Source: Lewinellaceae bacterium (GTDB lineage: Bacteria; Bacteroidota; Bacteroidia; Chitinophagales; Saprospiraceae). From it: a DNA stretch of 64,000 bases. Under the pieces are notes generated by a model. It was not told the DNA's origin. It ran no database searches and was given only the letters and a program-made list of their open reading frames with translations. The stretch spans positions 62,001 to 126,000 of the forward strand of contig JADJUJ010000015.1 in the NCBI GenBank assembly GCA_016710765.1. Direction: 5' to 3'. The translations under genes were made by a program, and so were the position numbers. Positions 18,452-27,933 of this stretch are shown here, in pieces; the stretch's first letter is position 1, and every line of letters begins with the position of its first letter.

Positions 18452-20824
18452 ATGCGCCTTCTCCCCTTTTTACTTTTTCTCTTCCCGATAGGCCGTGTAA
18501 TCTCGCAAAACCTGAGTGCCACGCCGATGATGAATAGCATAGGAATAAATGTGACGCTTCCTCCCGATTTTGATCCGGATGGATACGGACATTGCTCCAT
18601 CCGCTACCGAGAAACATCTTCTCCTGACTGGCAGGAAGGATTTCATGGCGATCGGATCAAATTGAATGGCGCAGACCAGTACCGCCTCAGTTTGTTTCTC
18701 CTGGAGCCTGGAACCTCCTACACCTTTGAAGTTACGCTGGTTGATTCCGTCCCAAATTACGACGTCCTTATTTTTCCCTCCCTGTCAGTTTATACCCTGC
18801 CGGAAGCTACTTTTGCTACCGGAAACAACCTCAAATACGTGGCGCCCAATGGAAGCGGAACTGCTTATTCGGCAGTGCAACCCGGGAAATTAAGTGCTTT
18901 ATTGTCGAGCGGACAAGTCGGCTGTGGGACCACCATTATGCTCATGGATGGCATATATTCCGAAATGAACTTATCGCTAAACCTGACCAGCGATTGCAGC
19001 GAAAACAATCCCATCACCTTTATGGCTGTCCCTGGGGCGCACCCCACTTTCGATGGCGCAGTGGCAGTATCCAACTGGACACCTCATGCCTCCGATCCAA
19101 ATCTCTATTCAGCGGCTCTTCCCCCTGGAACGGATTTTACGAATCTTTGCCTGCTCAATGGACAGATGTTGTATCCCTACCCCACCCTGACGGCTAATAT
19201 CCTGTTTGGCAATTACAACTTGTCCAACCTCAACCTGCAATCTGACGGCTTTATCCGCGACAACAATGTCATTTGGATAAAAACGGCAGTAGGAACCAAC
19301 CCAAATAACGGCACGGTATTGGTATCTAAGGCATTTCGTTTTCTCACCGTTTATGGGAACAATAAGCAGGCCTATCTAAAATTTAAAGGCATAACAGTAA
19401 AAAACATTGGCAAATCTAATGTCAACGGAACGACTGCTTATAGCGCCATTGCCTTTGATTTTCGGAATTTACACCATGTAGTTTTCGACAGTTGCAGCAT
19501 GGAATACGATAATTTCCACGTGGTTTTCACAGGTCAATGCAACGATATTCTGATTCAAAATTGCCGGTTCAAACAGGGCAACGGGCTTTGGTCGCATGCC
19601 ATGACAAAAAAATCGAACGACGGCAGCCTTTTATTCCCAACTTCGATGGCGCGGTTTGGTGAAACTGGGGCTATAAACCTGAGCGACAACAAACGAATAA
19701 TTATTAAAAACAATGTATTTGAGGGTACCAATTCGGGTGTTGTATCTAATTTTAATACAGGTTTAATTGAAGAGGCAGATATTTACGAAAATATTTTTAC
19801 AGATAATTTTGATGCCATAGAATGCGATGGCAATTGGTGCAATTTACGGGTTTGGCAAAACGAAATCATACGCCCGATGGCGGGCTTTTCCATTGCGCCG
19901 CCGCAAATTGGTCCGCGGTATTTCTACCGTAATACCATCCACCATTTGACGGGTCGACATAACGTACAAGATGATCCATATTTTATTGGTTGCCAACCAG
20001 TTACACAGTACAACTCATCAAGCCTGGGAATAAAAACAAATTCAGGTGTGGTGAGTGTTGATCCTGCCAATCTCTATTTCATCAACAACACTTTCCACTC
20101 CAGCGACTCGCTCGGATATGCTTTCAGTTCCTGGGATTCGGAGTGGAGAAATGCATATTTCATCAACAATATTTTTTATGATGAAACAAAAAACCCGGGT
20201 TATTTTCACAGCCTGGCAAATAAACCCAATTATCAGTTTTCTTCGACACACGATGATTATTTTAGCAAAAATGAAAACGCGCCTTTGCTGGTTGCAAAGG
20301 AAATTCACGGACAGTTTGTTTGCCATGAAATTTTTAGCATTTTTAACTTTCAGGGTGATTTGCAAACCATTTCAGGCAGTTCCAATATTAGCTTCACAAA
20401 CACCAGGCAACTTGATCCGAAATTTATCAACCTACAGGATGGAGGATTTGAACTTTCGGCTGGGAGTCCATTAATCGATCAGGGCATCGAGGTTCCTGGC
20501 TTTTACGACTTTTCAGGTGCAGCACCCGATATTGGTGCAAAAGAAACGGCGCTGGTTGGCATGGCCAGTACCCCTTCCCAATCAGAGAGAATTTCGATCT
20601 TTCCCAACCCGGCTAACAATCAGGTAAACATCTTGTTGAGCCACTCGATAGAAAATGGAATGCTCTATATTTGCAACAGCAGCGGCCAAATTGTATTCAA
20701 ACGCCACTTTGCTGACACATCCGCAATTTTCCTACCGCTGGATTTGAGCAGTGGCGTTTATTTCATCCAGATTTGCATTGAAAATGACAGGATTTGGAAT
20801 AAATTGCTGTTGGTACAACATTGA
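18452..20824 (+). CDS. Secreted parallel beta-helix protein with T9SS sorting domain
   Basis: About 790 residues. Signal peptide MRLLPFLLFLFPIGRVISQ, then a fibronectin-III-like region (GYGHCSIRYRETSSPDWQEG to FEVTLVDS). From about residue 130, KYVAPNGSGTAYSAVQPG and GTTIMLMDGIYSEMNLSL mark a right-handed beta-helix of the pectate-lyase/PL6 or chondroitinase-B sort, with repeated strands such as HHVVFDSCSMEYDNF, NDILIQNCRFKQGNG and KRIIIKNNVFEGTNSG. The C-terminus (about 715-790; ISIFPNPANNQVNIL ... LSSGVYFIQI ... KLLLVQ) is a type A T9SS tail. Likely a surface polysaccharide-active or adhesive protein; no catalytic residues can be assigned. Confidence 0.8.
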   Translation: MRLLPFLLFLFPIGRVISQNLSATPMMNSIGINVTLPPDFDPDGYGHCSIRYRETSSPDWQEGFHGDRIKLNGADQYRLSLFLLEPGTSYTFEVTLVDSVPNYDVLIFPSLSVYTLPEATFATGNNLKYVAPNGSGTAYSAVQPGKLSALLSSGQVGCGTTIMLMDGIYSEMNLSLNLTSDCSENNPITFMAVPGAHPTFDGAVAVSNWTPHASDPNLYSAALPPGTDFTNLCLLNGQMLYPYPTLTANILFGNYNLSNLNLQSDGFIRDNNVIWIKTAVGTNPNNGTVLVSKAFRFLTVYGNNKQAYLKFKGITVKNIGKSNVNGTTAYSAIAFDFRNLHHVVFDSCSMEYDNFHVVFTGQCNDILIQNCRFKQGNGLWSHAMTKKSNDGSLLFPTSMARFGETGAINLSDNKRIIIKNNVFEGTNSGVVSNFNTGLIEEADIYENIFTDNFDAIECDGNWCNLRVWQNEIIRPMAGFSIAPPQIGPRYFYRNTIHHLTGRHNVQDDPYFIGCQPVTQYNSSSLGIKTNSGVVSVDPANLYFINNTFHSSDSLGYAFSSWDSEWRNAYFINNIFYDETKNPGYFHSLANKPNYQFSSTHDDYFSKNENAPLLVAKEIHGQFVCHEIFSIFNFQGDLQTISGSSNISFTNTRQLDPKFINLQDGGFELSAGSPLIDQGIEVPGFYDFSGAAPDIGAKETALVGMASTPSQSERISIFPNPANNQVNILLSHSIENGMLYICNSSGQIVFKRHFADTSAIFLPLDLSSGVYFIQICIENDRIWNKLLLVQH

Positions 20825-20849
20825 AAAAAGCATCCTCAAAAAAATACCC

Positions 20850-21395
20850 ATGACAGAAACCACCATTATCGCCCAAACCACCAACTGGATCAAATCCGTT
20901 GTCATTGGCTGCAATTTTTGCCCCTTTGCTGCCAAAGCACTGCTTAAAAAAGGCATTCGTTTTGTCGTGTCACCCGAAAGTTCAGTTGCTAAAAGCATGG
21001 AAAATTTGGCCGATGAATTTCGATTCCTCGACAACAATCCTGAAACGGAAACCACCCTGCTTATTTTCCCGGACAACTTCAGCGATTTTAACGAATACCT
21101 TGATCTCGTAGACCTGGCAGAAGCCTTGTTGGACGATCTGGGTTACGAAGGCATATACCAGGTCGCAAGTTTCCACCCGGAGTATGTTTTTGCCGGCGCA
21201 GAAGACGATGATCCCGCCAATTACACCAACCGCTCCATTTACCCCATGCTCCACATTATTCGGGAAGACAGCATCACAGCAGCACTGGAGAACTACCCCG
21301 GTGCAGAGAATATCCCGGAGCACAACATCGCCTTTGCCCAACAAAAAGGCTTGTTGTACATGCAAATGCTCCGCGCCGCCTGTATCGAGGGGTAG
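20850..21395 (+). CDS. DUF1415 family protein
   Basis: 181 residues from the ATG at 20850. WIKSVVIGCNFCPFAAKALLKKG at the N-terminus and FHPEYVFAGAEDDDPANYTNRSIYPMLHIIREDS in the middle are the two diagnostic blocks of DUF1415, whose function is unknown; the CNFCPFA cysteines could bind metal or act in redox chemistry. It starts 25 bases after the beta-helix gene and may be its operon partner by position only. Confidence 0.85.
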   Translation: MTETTIIAQTTNWIKSVVIGCNFCPFAAKALLKKGIRFVVSPESSVAKSMENLADEFRFLDNNPETETTLLIFPDNFSDFNEYLDLVDLAEALLDDLGYEGIYQVASFHPEYVFAGAEDDDPANYTNRSIYPMLHIIREDSITAALENYPGAENIPEHNIAFAQQKGLLYMQMLRAACIEG

Positions 21396-21435
21396 GTGTT
21401 GGTCTTTAGCAATCGGTCATTGAACATTGCATATC
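21396..21435 (+). repeat. Post-stop TTGGTCTTT element, copy 1
   Basis: Begins at the base after the TAG of the DUF1415 gene: GTGTTGGTCTTTAGC, then CATTGAACATTGC. Related sequences directly follow four other stop codons in the window. Confidence 0.55.
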
Positions 21436-21469
21436 GGATACCGGATACTGGCCTGAAAACATTTTTTGT

Positions 21470-22129
21470 ATGAAGCTTATAATAACAGGCTCCCTTCTTT
21501 TCCTACTTCCCTTCCTGGCGCTGAGCCAAAGCAGTGATCTGGGCAATTGGTACATCTATTTTGGCAACAAAAAGATCAACAACAGCTGGAACTGGCACCA
21601 CGAAGTCCAGTACCGGAACTACAATTTCTTTGGCGACCTGGAGCAATTGCTGTTGCGAACGGGCATTGGATACAACCTGTCGGAAAACAACAACAATGTT
21701 TTGCTGGGCTATGGCTATGTATTGTCTGAAAACTACCTGGCTGGAAGCAATGAAAAAGCAGCCGTCAAGGAACACCGAATTTACCAGCAATATATCACCC
21801 GCCAGGCATTCGGCAGGGTGCAGATCCAACACCGCTACCGTTTTGAGCAGCGCTTCGTAGCCGATAAATTCAAGATGCGCTTCCGGTATTTTCTTTCCCT
21901 CAATATTCCGCTCAACAACAACAAAGTTGTGCCCAAAACTTACTATATTTCAGCCTACAACGAGTTGTTTTTAAATACAAAATCGGTAGTATTCGACCGC
22001 AACCGTTTGTATACAGGGTTAGGATATAAACTCAATGAAAATTTGAAAATGGAATTGGGTTACATGACCCAATATTTTGAAAAAGGCAGTCGGGACCAAC
22101 TCAACATTATCGCTTTTTTAAGTTTCTGA
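21470..22129 (+). CDS. DUF2490 outer-membrane beta-barrel protein
   Basis: 219 residues with a signal peptide (MKLIITGSLLFLLPFLALSQ). The body is a chain of alternating amphipathic strands: DLGNWYIYFGNKKINNSWNWHHEVQYRNY, LRTGIGYNLSENNNNVLLGYGYV, HRIYQQY, IQHRYRFEQRFV, FRYFLSLNIPL, and a terminal strand ending NIIAFLSF with the aromatic last residue expected for BAM insertion. This pattern is typical of DUF2490. Function unknown; a small outer-membrane barrel. Appears monocistronic. Confidence 0.8.
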   Translation: MKLIITGSLLFLLPFLALSQSSDLGNWYIYFGNKKINNSWNWHHEVQYRNYNFFGDLEQLLLRTGIGYNLSENNNNVLLGYGYVLSENYLAGSNEKAAVKEHRIYQQYITRQAFGRVQIQHRYRFEQRFVADKFKMRFRYFLSLNIPLNNNKVVPKTYYISAYNELFLNTKSVVFDRNRLYTGLGYKLNENLKMELGYMTQYFEKGSRDQLNIIAFLSF

Positions 22130-22204
22130 GGCAGCTGGCGAATGTTGTGGGTTTATAGGAAATCATTTCCAGTTACTGCCTGCAATTGCCAAACATGACA
22201 GACC

Positions 22205-23113
22205 ATGGAAGATAAAATCATGCAATTGTTGTACGATCCATTGGTGATCAAACTGGTCACCATATTTATCGGCGTATTCATCATTTGGCTGATCATCAAA
22301 TACATCCAGAAAAACCTGTTTTCCAAAATAAAGGACAACGACAACCGCTACCGCACCAAAAAATTCAGTGCTTTCGTGGGGTATTTTCTTGCCCTGGTAC
22401 TCATCAGCATTGTTTTCAGCGACAAGCTCGGGGGATTTACCATGGCACTAGGCGTAGCCGGCGCTGGCATTGCATTTGCCTTGCAGGAAGTCATTGCTTC
22501 CTTTGCTGGATGGCTGGCCATCCTGTTTGGCGGGTTTTACAAGCCCGGCGATCGCGTCCAGTTGGGCGGCATCAAAGGTGATGTGATGGACATTGGCGTG
22601 CTGCGCACCACCTTGATGGAAACGGGCCAGTGGGTTGATGGCGACCAGTACAACGGCCGTATTGTGCTGGTGGCCAACAGCTTTGTGTTTAAAGAACCCG
22701 TTTTCAATTACTCCGGTGAATTTCCCTTTTTGTGGGATGAGATAAAAATACCCATCCAGTACGGCAGCGATTACAACATGGCCAAGGCTATTTTTTTATC
22801 CGTCGGCGCTGAGGTTGCTGGCGACTTGTCCAGGCTTTCTTTAGAAAAATGGACATTGCTCCAAAACAAATACCGCCTGGAAGATGCCCAAACAAACCCC
22901 ATGGTATTTTTGTTGGCCAACGACAATTGGGTGGAGTTCACCCTGCGGTATGTTGTGGCCTATAGAAGCCGCCGGTTGACAAAATCAGACCTGTTTGGTA
23001 AAATTTTAGAGCGGGTGGATGCTACAAATGGCAAGGTTAAATTTGCCTCCGCTACCTTCCACTTGGTGGAAGCGCCGGAATTTAAGGTAAACCTTTCTGG
23101 CCCTAAAGCCTGA
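22205..23113 (+). CDS. Small-conductance mechanosensitive channel, MscS family
   Basis: 302 residues. Hydrophobic helices at about 10-35, 58-80 and the pore-lining 85-115 (GVAGAGIAFALQEVIASFAGWLAILFGG), followed by the cytoplasmic beta domain signature FYKPGDRVQLGGIKGDVMDIGVLRTTL and IVLVANSFVFKEPVFNYS. A C-terminal alpha/beta part ends near residue 300. It would release solutes on osmotic downshift. It converges with the aldehyde dehydrogenase gene; a pair of repeats lies between them. Confidence 0.92.
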   Translation: MEDKIMQLLYDPLVIKLVTIFIGVFIIWLIIKYIQKNLFSKIKDNDNRYRTKKFSAFVGYFLALVLISIVFSDKLGGFTMALGVAGAGIAFALQEVIASFAGWLAILFGGFYKPGDRVQLGGIKGDVMDIGVLRTTLMETGQWVDGDQYNGRIVLVANSFVFKEPVFNYSGEFPFLWDEIKIPIQYGSDYNMAKAIFLSVGAEVAGDLSRLSLEKWTLLQNKYRLEDAQTNPMVFLLANDNWVEFTLRYVVAYRSRRLTKSDLFGKILERVDATNGKVKFASATFHLVEAPEFKVNLSGPKA

Positions 23114-23116
23114 CAG

Positions 23117-23149
23117 GTATTGGTCTTTGGGTGTTGGTCTTTGGCTTTG
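23117..23149 (+). repeat. Post-stop TTGGTCTTT element, copy 2
   Basis: Three bases after the MscS stop codon: TATTGGTCTTTGGGTGTTGG followed by a second GTCTTTGG. The same words occur in reverse at 23199-23228, so this short convergent gap could form a long hairpin. Confidence 0.6.
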
Positions 23150-23198
23150 CCCCGATGGATTAACCACTTGGTTTCCAATCTACTAAACGCGATCAAAA

Positions 23199-23228
23199 CC
23201 CAAAGACTAAAGACCAATACCCAACCCC
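23199..23228 (-). repeat. Post-stop TTGGTCTTT element, copy 3
   Basis: On the minus strand, a few bases after the stop of the aldehyde dehydrogenase gene, reads GGTTGGGTATTGGTCTTTAG then TCTTTGG. Oriented like the other copies relative to the gene it follows. Confidence 0.6.
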
Positions 23229-23235
23229 ATCTTCC

Positions 23236-24591
23236 CTATTTAACATATACTGTTTTTCGGTTTACAAATTCCAGGATACCATCCCGTGACAGTTCGCGCC
23301 CGTATCCGGAACGCTTCGTACCACCAAATGGCAGCCTTGGATCCGATTTCACCAATTCGTTGATGAAATAAGCGCCGTCGCTCACCCTGTCGGCCTGGGC
23401 AACCGCCTTTTCCAAATTGGTGGTGCACACCGTAACGCCCAACCCGTATTTGGATTGGGCTGCCAGTTGGAATGCGTGATCGGAATCCTTGGCACGAATC
23501 ATTGCGGCCAATGGGCCAAAAGTCTCTTCGTCAAAAGCCGGCATGCCAGGCAGTACATCACCCAAAATGGTGGGCGCATGGTAACAATCTTTTTGACTGC
23601 CGCCCAGAAGCAATTGAGCACCCATCTCCATGGAGGCATTTACTTGCTGTTGCAATTGGTCGGCCAGGTCCCTTCTTGCCAGCGGCCCTACCTGTGTTGT
23701 TTCGAGCATGGGGTCGCCCGACTTGAGTTGGCGAACCCCTTCCGTAAACTTGGCCACAAACGTGTCGTAGATGGCATCCACCAGGATAAACCGCTTGGCG
23801 GCGATACAACTCTGCCCGCAATTCAGCATTCTGGCTGTTAGGGCCGTTTGCACGGCTTTATCCATGTCGGCATCTTCCCACACGATAAAAGCGTTGTTGC
23901 CACCCAACTCGAGCAAGGATTTTTTGAGGTGCCTTCCGGCAATTTCCGCCACTGCGGCCCCGGCGCGTTCGCTGCCCGTAAGGGTAACAGCTTTTATGGC
24001 ATCGTGCGCAATGATGTTTTCTGTTTTATCATGGTGAACCATCAGGTTCTGAAAAACGCCTTTGGGAAATCCGGCCAGGGTAAAAACTTCTTCTATTTGT
24101 CTGGCGCAGCCAAAAACATTGGAGGCGTGTTTCAAAATACCCGTATTGCCGGCCATCAACGTCGGTGCTGCAAATCGGAAGACCTGCCAAAAGGGAAAGT
24201 TCCAGGGCATAATGGCCAGCACACAACCAATGGGATCGTGCCGGACAAAACTCTGATGGGCATCGGTTTCAATAAATTCATGCGCAAGAAAGCCTTCCGC
24301 CTGCTCGGCGTAATAATCACAGACCCAGGCACACTTGTTTACTTCCGCCCGCGATTCCGCAATGGGTTTTCCCATTTCCAGGGTAATCATGCAGGCGTAC
24401 TCCGCTACCCTATCGCGAAGTACCTGGGCCGCTTTGCTCATCAATTCCGCGCGGTCCGAAATAGAGACTTTTCGCCAGGATTCAAAAGCAGTTTGTGCCG
24501 TATTGAGCATAGCTTGCTGCGCTGATGCGCTGTGTTCCTGGTGCGTTTCAATTACCCGACCGTCGAAGGGATAAATACTCTTGAATTCCAT
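23236..24591 (-). CDS. Aldehyde dehydrogenase, succinate-semialdehyde dehydrogenase type
   Basis: 451 residues, NAD(P)-dependent aldehyde dehydrogenase. Seen: IMPWNFPFWQVFRFAAPTLMAGN (cofactor site), TGSERAGAAVAEIAG, ELGGNNAFIVWEDADMDKA with the general base glutamate, the catalytic cysteine in NCGQSCIAAKRF, and EETFGPLAAMI. The short length and QSC-IAAKRF are typical of the SSADH group (GabD/YneI-like) that oxidises succinate semialdehyde, but the exact substrate is not set by sequence alone. Monocistronic; converges with the MscS gene. Confidence 0.88.
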   Translation of the reverse strand: MEFKSIYPFDGRVIETHQEHSASAQQAMLNTAQTAFESWRKVSISDRAELMSKAAQVLRDRVAEYACMITLEMGKPIAESRAEVNKCAWVCDYYAEQAEGFLAHEFIETDAHQSFVRHDPIGCVLAIMPWNFPFWQVFRFAAPTLMAGNTGILKHASNVFGCARQIEEVFTLAGFPKGVFQNLMVHHDKTENIIAHDAIKAVTLTGSERAGAAVAEIAGRHLKKSLLELGGNNAFIVWEDADMDKAVQTALTARMLNCGQSCIAAKRFILVDAIYDTFVAKFTEGVRQLKSGDPMLETTQVGPLARRDLADQLQQQVNASMEMGAQLLLGGSQKDCYHAPTILGDVLPGMPAFDEETFGPLAAMIRAKDSDHAFQLAAQSKYGLGVTVCTTNLEKAVAQADRVSDGAYFINELVKSDPRLPFGGTKRSGYGRELSRDGILEFVNRKTVYVK

Positions 24592-24755
24592 GTGTTTATT
24601 AATTTACGCTACTGATATTTCAAAAAATTGCACCCCAACTGTGGCTTACCGCAAGAGCACTAATGTGGTTATTTTAAAAAGATCGAAACCAAATCACCCA
24701 CTTGGCCATTCTAAAATCTAACAGGAGTTGACGCAGAGGGTTGCCCCATTTTTAT

Positions 24756-24763
24756 TATATTTG
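24756..24763 (+). promoter_or_regulatory. Predicted -7 box of the symporter-racemase operon
   Basis: TATATTTG fits TAnnTTTG. The nearest TTG words (24728 and 24741) are not at ideal -33 spacing, so only the -7 box is claimed. A leader of about 110 bases would precede the symporter ATG. Confidence 0.5.
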
Positions 24764-24883
24764 TAAATCAGGCCAGCCCATTTTTTCGGCATTTATTCTC
24801 CCTGCCTGGAGATCCCCTTCTTTATTGCCCAAGCTTCGTCTGGCACGAACAGATTTTCTTTAATATCAATTTTATTACAAATT

Positions 24884-26332
24884 ATGCATCCCTTAGATTT
24901 AACCATTTTTATTGTCTACATGCTCGCCCTGTTGGGGATCGGGTTCTATTTTTTGCGCAAAAACAAAAGTACAGACGATTTTTTTGTCAGCGACCGCAAC
25001 ATGTCGAGCTGGCACATCGGATTGTCGGTTGTTGCCACCGATGTAGGTGGTGGTTTTTCTATTGGTTTGGGTGGCCTGGGCTTTATGATGGGGCTTTCTG
25101 GCTCCTGGATGTTGTTTACCGGGCTTCTTGGCGCCTGGATTAGCGCTGTTTGGCTAATCCCCAAAGTGTACAAGTTGGGGCATGAAAAACGCATGACCAC
25201 GTTCCCTCAATTGTTCAACCACTATTACAACGGAAAAGTTGCCCTGTTGGCTGGCATCATTTCTGCCATCGGTTACCTGGGGTTTACCAGTTCACAAATG
25301 CTGGCAGGCGCCAAACTGGCTGCCGCCTCCTTTGAAAACCTTGATATATTTACTGCCCTGCTGATTATGGGCATCGTCACCATTTTGTATACTGTAATGG
25401 GTGGTATGACGGCCGTCATATACACCGATACAGTGCAATGGATCGTGCTCATGCTGGGCCTGATCCTGGTGGGCATCCCACTCTCCTACACTGCCATTGG
25501 TGGCTGGCCTGAAATCCACAGAACACTCGAGCCTGAAATGCTGTCGCTCACCAACATCGGGTGGCAAACCATCGTCAATTGGGCCGTTACCATCATCCCG
25601 ATCTGGTTTGTAGGCATGACCCTTTACCAGCGCATTTATGCCAGCCGAAGTGAACAATCGGCTAAAAAAGCCTGGTACATTGCCGGTTTGTTCGAATGGC
25701 CGATCATGGCCTTTATGGGCGTAGTACTCGGACTGTTTGGCCGTGTTGCTGCAGAACAGGGCATGTTTGCAGGACTTGGGTTTGCCAGTGCTACCGACAT
25801 GGACCCAGAGTTAGGGCTTCCATTGCTGCTCCGGCATATACTTCCTGTTGGCCTGCTAGGCGTGATGATGTCGGCTTATTTTTCAGCAATCCTGTCTACC
25901 GCCGACAGTTGCCTGATGGCGGCTTCGGGCAATATGCTGACCGATATTTTACAAAAAATATTCCCACGGCTGCAGGCCCACCCCAAAGTGCTGCAGTTTA
26001 CCCAATTGCTCACCCTCCTGTTGGGTTTACTGGCCATTTTCCTGGCAGCACGGATGCAGAATGTACTGGAACTGATGTTGTACTCCTATGCCTTTATGGT
26101 GTCGGGCCTGCTGGTCCCTTTGGTTGCGGCCATGTTCTTCCATCAACGCAATTGGAAGGCGGCCATGGCTGCTATGTTGGGCGGCGGCAGTACCACCATA
26201 TTGCTGACCAGTTTAAAGACCCCGCTTCCATTAGGCCTGGATGCCAATATTTTTGGTATATTGGTATCCTTGCTGCTGTTCGTTTCGGCGAACCTTATAT
26301 TTCCTATGTCTAAAATCAATTCAAACACATGA
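24884..26332 (+). CDS. Sodium:solute symporter (SSS family)
   Basis: 482 residues with 13 or so hydrophobic segments, starting MHPLDLTIFIVYMLALLGIGFYF. SDRNMSSWHIGLSVVATDVGGGFSIGLGG is the TM1/TM2 sodium-site region of the LeuT-fold SSS family, and LLGVMMSAYFSAILSTADSCLMAASGN carries the TM8 serines that complete the Na2 site. It would import an organic solute with Na+. The four downstream genes, linked by overlaps or gaps of a few bases, act on amino acids or N-acyl amino acids, so such a compound is a likely cargo (inference). Its stop overlaps the GNAT start. Confidence 0.92.
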   Translation: MHPLDLTIFIVYMLALLGIGFYFLRKNKSTDDFFVSDRNMSSWHIGLSVVATDVGGGFSIGLGGLGFMMGLSGSWMLFTGLLGAWISAVWLIPKVYKLGHEKRMTTFPQLFNHYYNGKVALLAGIISAIGYLGFTSSQMLAGAKLAAASFENLDIFTALLIMGIVTILYTVMGGMTAVIYTDTVQWIVLMLGLILVGIPLSYTAIGGWPEIHRTLEPEMLSLTNIGWQTIVNWAVTIIPIWFVGMTLYQRIYASRSEQSAKKAWYIAGLFEWPIMAFMGVVLGLFGRVAAEQGMFAGLGFASATDMDPELGLPLLLRHILPVGLLGVMMSAYFSAILSTADSCLMAASGNMLTDILQKIFPRLQAHPKVLQFTQLLTLLLGLLAIFLAARMQNVLELMLYSYAFMVSGLLVPLVAAMFFHQRNWKAAMAAMLGGGSTTILLTSLKTPLPLGLDANIFGILVSLLLFVSANLIFPMSKINSNT

Positions 26333-26772
26333 AACATATTCTGATTACCCCCCAAAGCGGGGAACATGCACAATACACCAGTGGCGCCATCGCTACTTTT
26401 TTGGAACAACACCTCGACCAATTTGGCGACGTACGGCAAGACATCCTCAAGGCCATACAATATGCCCTCAATCCCAGCCGCGGAGGATTGCTGATCCTTG
26501 GTATAGACAACGAAACATTGGTTGGCGCCGTAGTCATCAACCATACCGGGATGGAGGGCTATATACCATCCAATATCCTGGTATACATCGCCGTACACCG
26601 GGAGTATCGTGGTAAAGGCATTGGTAAAATGCTGATGATTGATGCCATCAAAAACACCAGCGGCGGTATTGCGTTACATGTAGAACCCGATAACCCAGCC
26701 AAAGGACTGTATGAAAAACTGGGCTTTACCAATAAGTACCTCGAAATGCGTTACCAACCATCCAATCACTAA
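26329..26772 (+). CDS. GNAT-family N-acetyltransferase
   Basis: 147 residues. The acetyl-CoA pyrophosphate loop is VYIAVHREYRGKGIGKMLM (R-G-K-G-I-G at about residues 94-99), followed by the C-terminal pattern VEPDNPAKGLYEKLGFTNKYLEMRY. The N-terminal half has an acidic helix region (FLEQHLDQFGDVRQDILKAIQYAL) likely to shape the acceptor site. Acceptor unknown; position between a symporter and an amidohydrolase suggests an amino-acid or amine acceptor. Starts inside the symporter stop (ATGA). Confidence 0.87.
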   Translation: MKHILITPQSGEHAQYTSGAIATFLEQHLDQFGDVRQDILKAIQYALNPSRGGLLILGIDNETLVGAVVINHTGMEGYIPSNILVYIAVHREYRGKGIGKMLMIDAIKNTSGGIALHVEPDNPAKGLYEKLGFTNKYLEMRYQPSNH

Positions 26773-26775
26773 GAC

Positions 26776-27933
26776 ATGCCAGTCAACTACGAACAACTCC
26801 AACAATTCCGCCGCCGCCTGCACGAGTATCCGGAGGTATCGGGCGATGAAAAAGCTACCGCCGAAAAAGTGCTTGCATTCCTGTTGCCTTATGCACCCGA
26901 CGAAATCCTGACGGCCGTGGGTGGCCATGGCATCATTGCCACCTGGGATTCCGGAAAACCGGGCCCTGATATCCTTTTCCGGGCCGAACTCGATGCTCTT
27001 CCCATCCAGGAAATCAATGGTTTTGCGTATGCATCCAGTCGGCCAGGCGTATCGCACAAATGCGGTCACGATGGCCATACTACCATCCTCTGTGGCCTGG
27101 CGCAGCACCTATTTGCGCAAAAACCAGCCAGTGGAAGGGTGCGGCTGCTGTTTCAGCCTGCCGAGGAAAATGGCGAAGGCGCAAAAGCCATGCTGGCAGA
27201 CGTACGGTTCAGTCCAATAAAACCAGATTACGTTTTTGCCTTGCACAACCTCCCAGGTTATCCGCTCGGACAGATTGTGGCAAGGAACAACACCTTTACT
27301 GCCGCCGTCAACAGCATTATCATACACCTGAACGGCAAAACCTCCCATGCCGCAGAACCCGAACATGGGATCAATCCGGCGCTTGCCGTTGCGGAGATCC
27401 TCCAGGAAAGTCTGGCCCAGGCCGATAACCACCCCGAAAAAGCTGGCATGCGGGTCGTAACGCCCGTTTGCGTGGAACTGGGAGAGAAAGCCTATGGTAT
27501 CTCAGCAGGTGCTGCAGCGGTACACCTGACCATTCGGTGCTGGGACGACGATAATCTGAAGCAATTGGAAACAGACATTGTGTCTTTGTCGCGTAAAATT
27601 GCTGAAAAACACCAATTGGACATTAGGTTTGAATACACCCAAACCTTCCATGCCAACATGAACGACACCACTGCGGCCAACATGGTTCGGGCCGGCGCCA
27701 AGGCTAAAGGCTTACCACTTATCGAACGCCCCTACCCTTTCAAATGGGGGGAAGATTTTGGCCTGTTTACCGCCCATTTCCGGGGCTGCATGTTCGGCAT
27801 CGGTGCCGGAGAAGCCTGCCCGGCGCTGCACAACCCTGATTATGATTTCCCCGATGCATTAATTGAAACCGGGGTGACAATTTACACAGGCATTATGGAA
27901 GCCATTCAACAAGAAAATTCAATACATGTTTGA
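26776..27933 (+). CDS. M20-family amidohydrolase (N-acyl-amino-acid deacylase type)
   Basis: 385 residues. Metal-binding landmarks of the IAA-amino-acid hydrolase/N-acetyl-diaminopimelate deacetylase branch: RAELDALPI, HKCGHDGHTTILCGLA (Cys and His ligands), QPAEENGEGAKAML and a conserved HNLPGYPLGQI. A dimerisation lid domain lies about 180-290 and the last metal ligand region is near ALHNPDYDFPD. It removes an acyl group from an amino acid or small peptide in the cytoplasm. Three bases after the GNAT gene and overlapping alr by eight. Confidence 0.9.
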   Translation: MPVNYEQLQQFRRRLHEYPEVSGDEKATAEKVLAFLLPYAPDEILTAVGGHGIIATWDSGKPGPDILFRAELDALPIQEINGFAYASSRPGVSHKCGHDGHTTILCGLAQHLFAQKPASGRVRLLFQPAEENGEGAKAMLADVRFSPIKPDYVFALHNLPGYPLGQIVARNNTFTAAVNSIIIHLNGKTSHAAEPEHGINPALAVAEILQESLAQADNHPEKAGMRVVTPVCVELGEKAYGISAGAAAVHLTIRCWDDDNLKQLETDIVSLSRKIAEKHQLDIRFEYTQTFHANMNDTTAANMVRAGAKAKGLPLIERPYPFKWGEDFGLFTAHFRGCMFGIGAGEACPALHNPDYDFPDALIETGVTIYTGIMEAIQQENSIHV

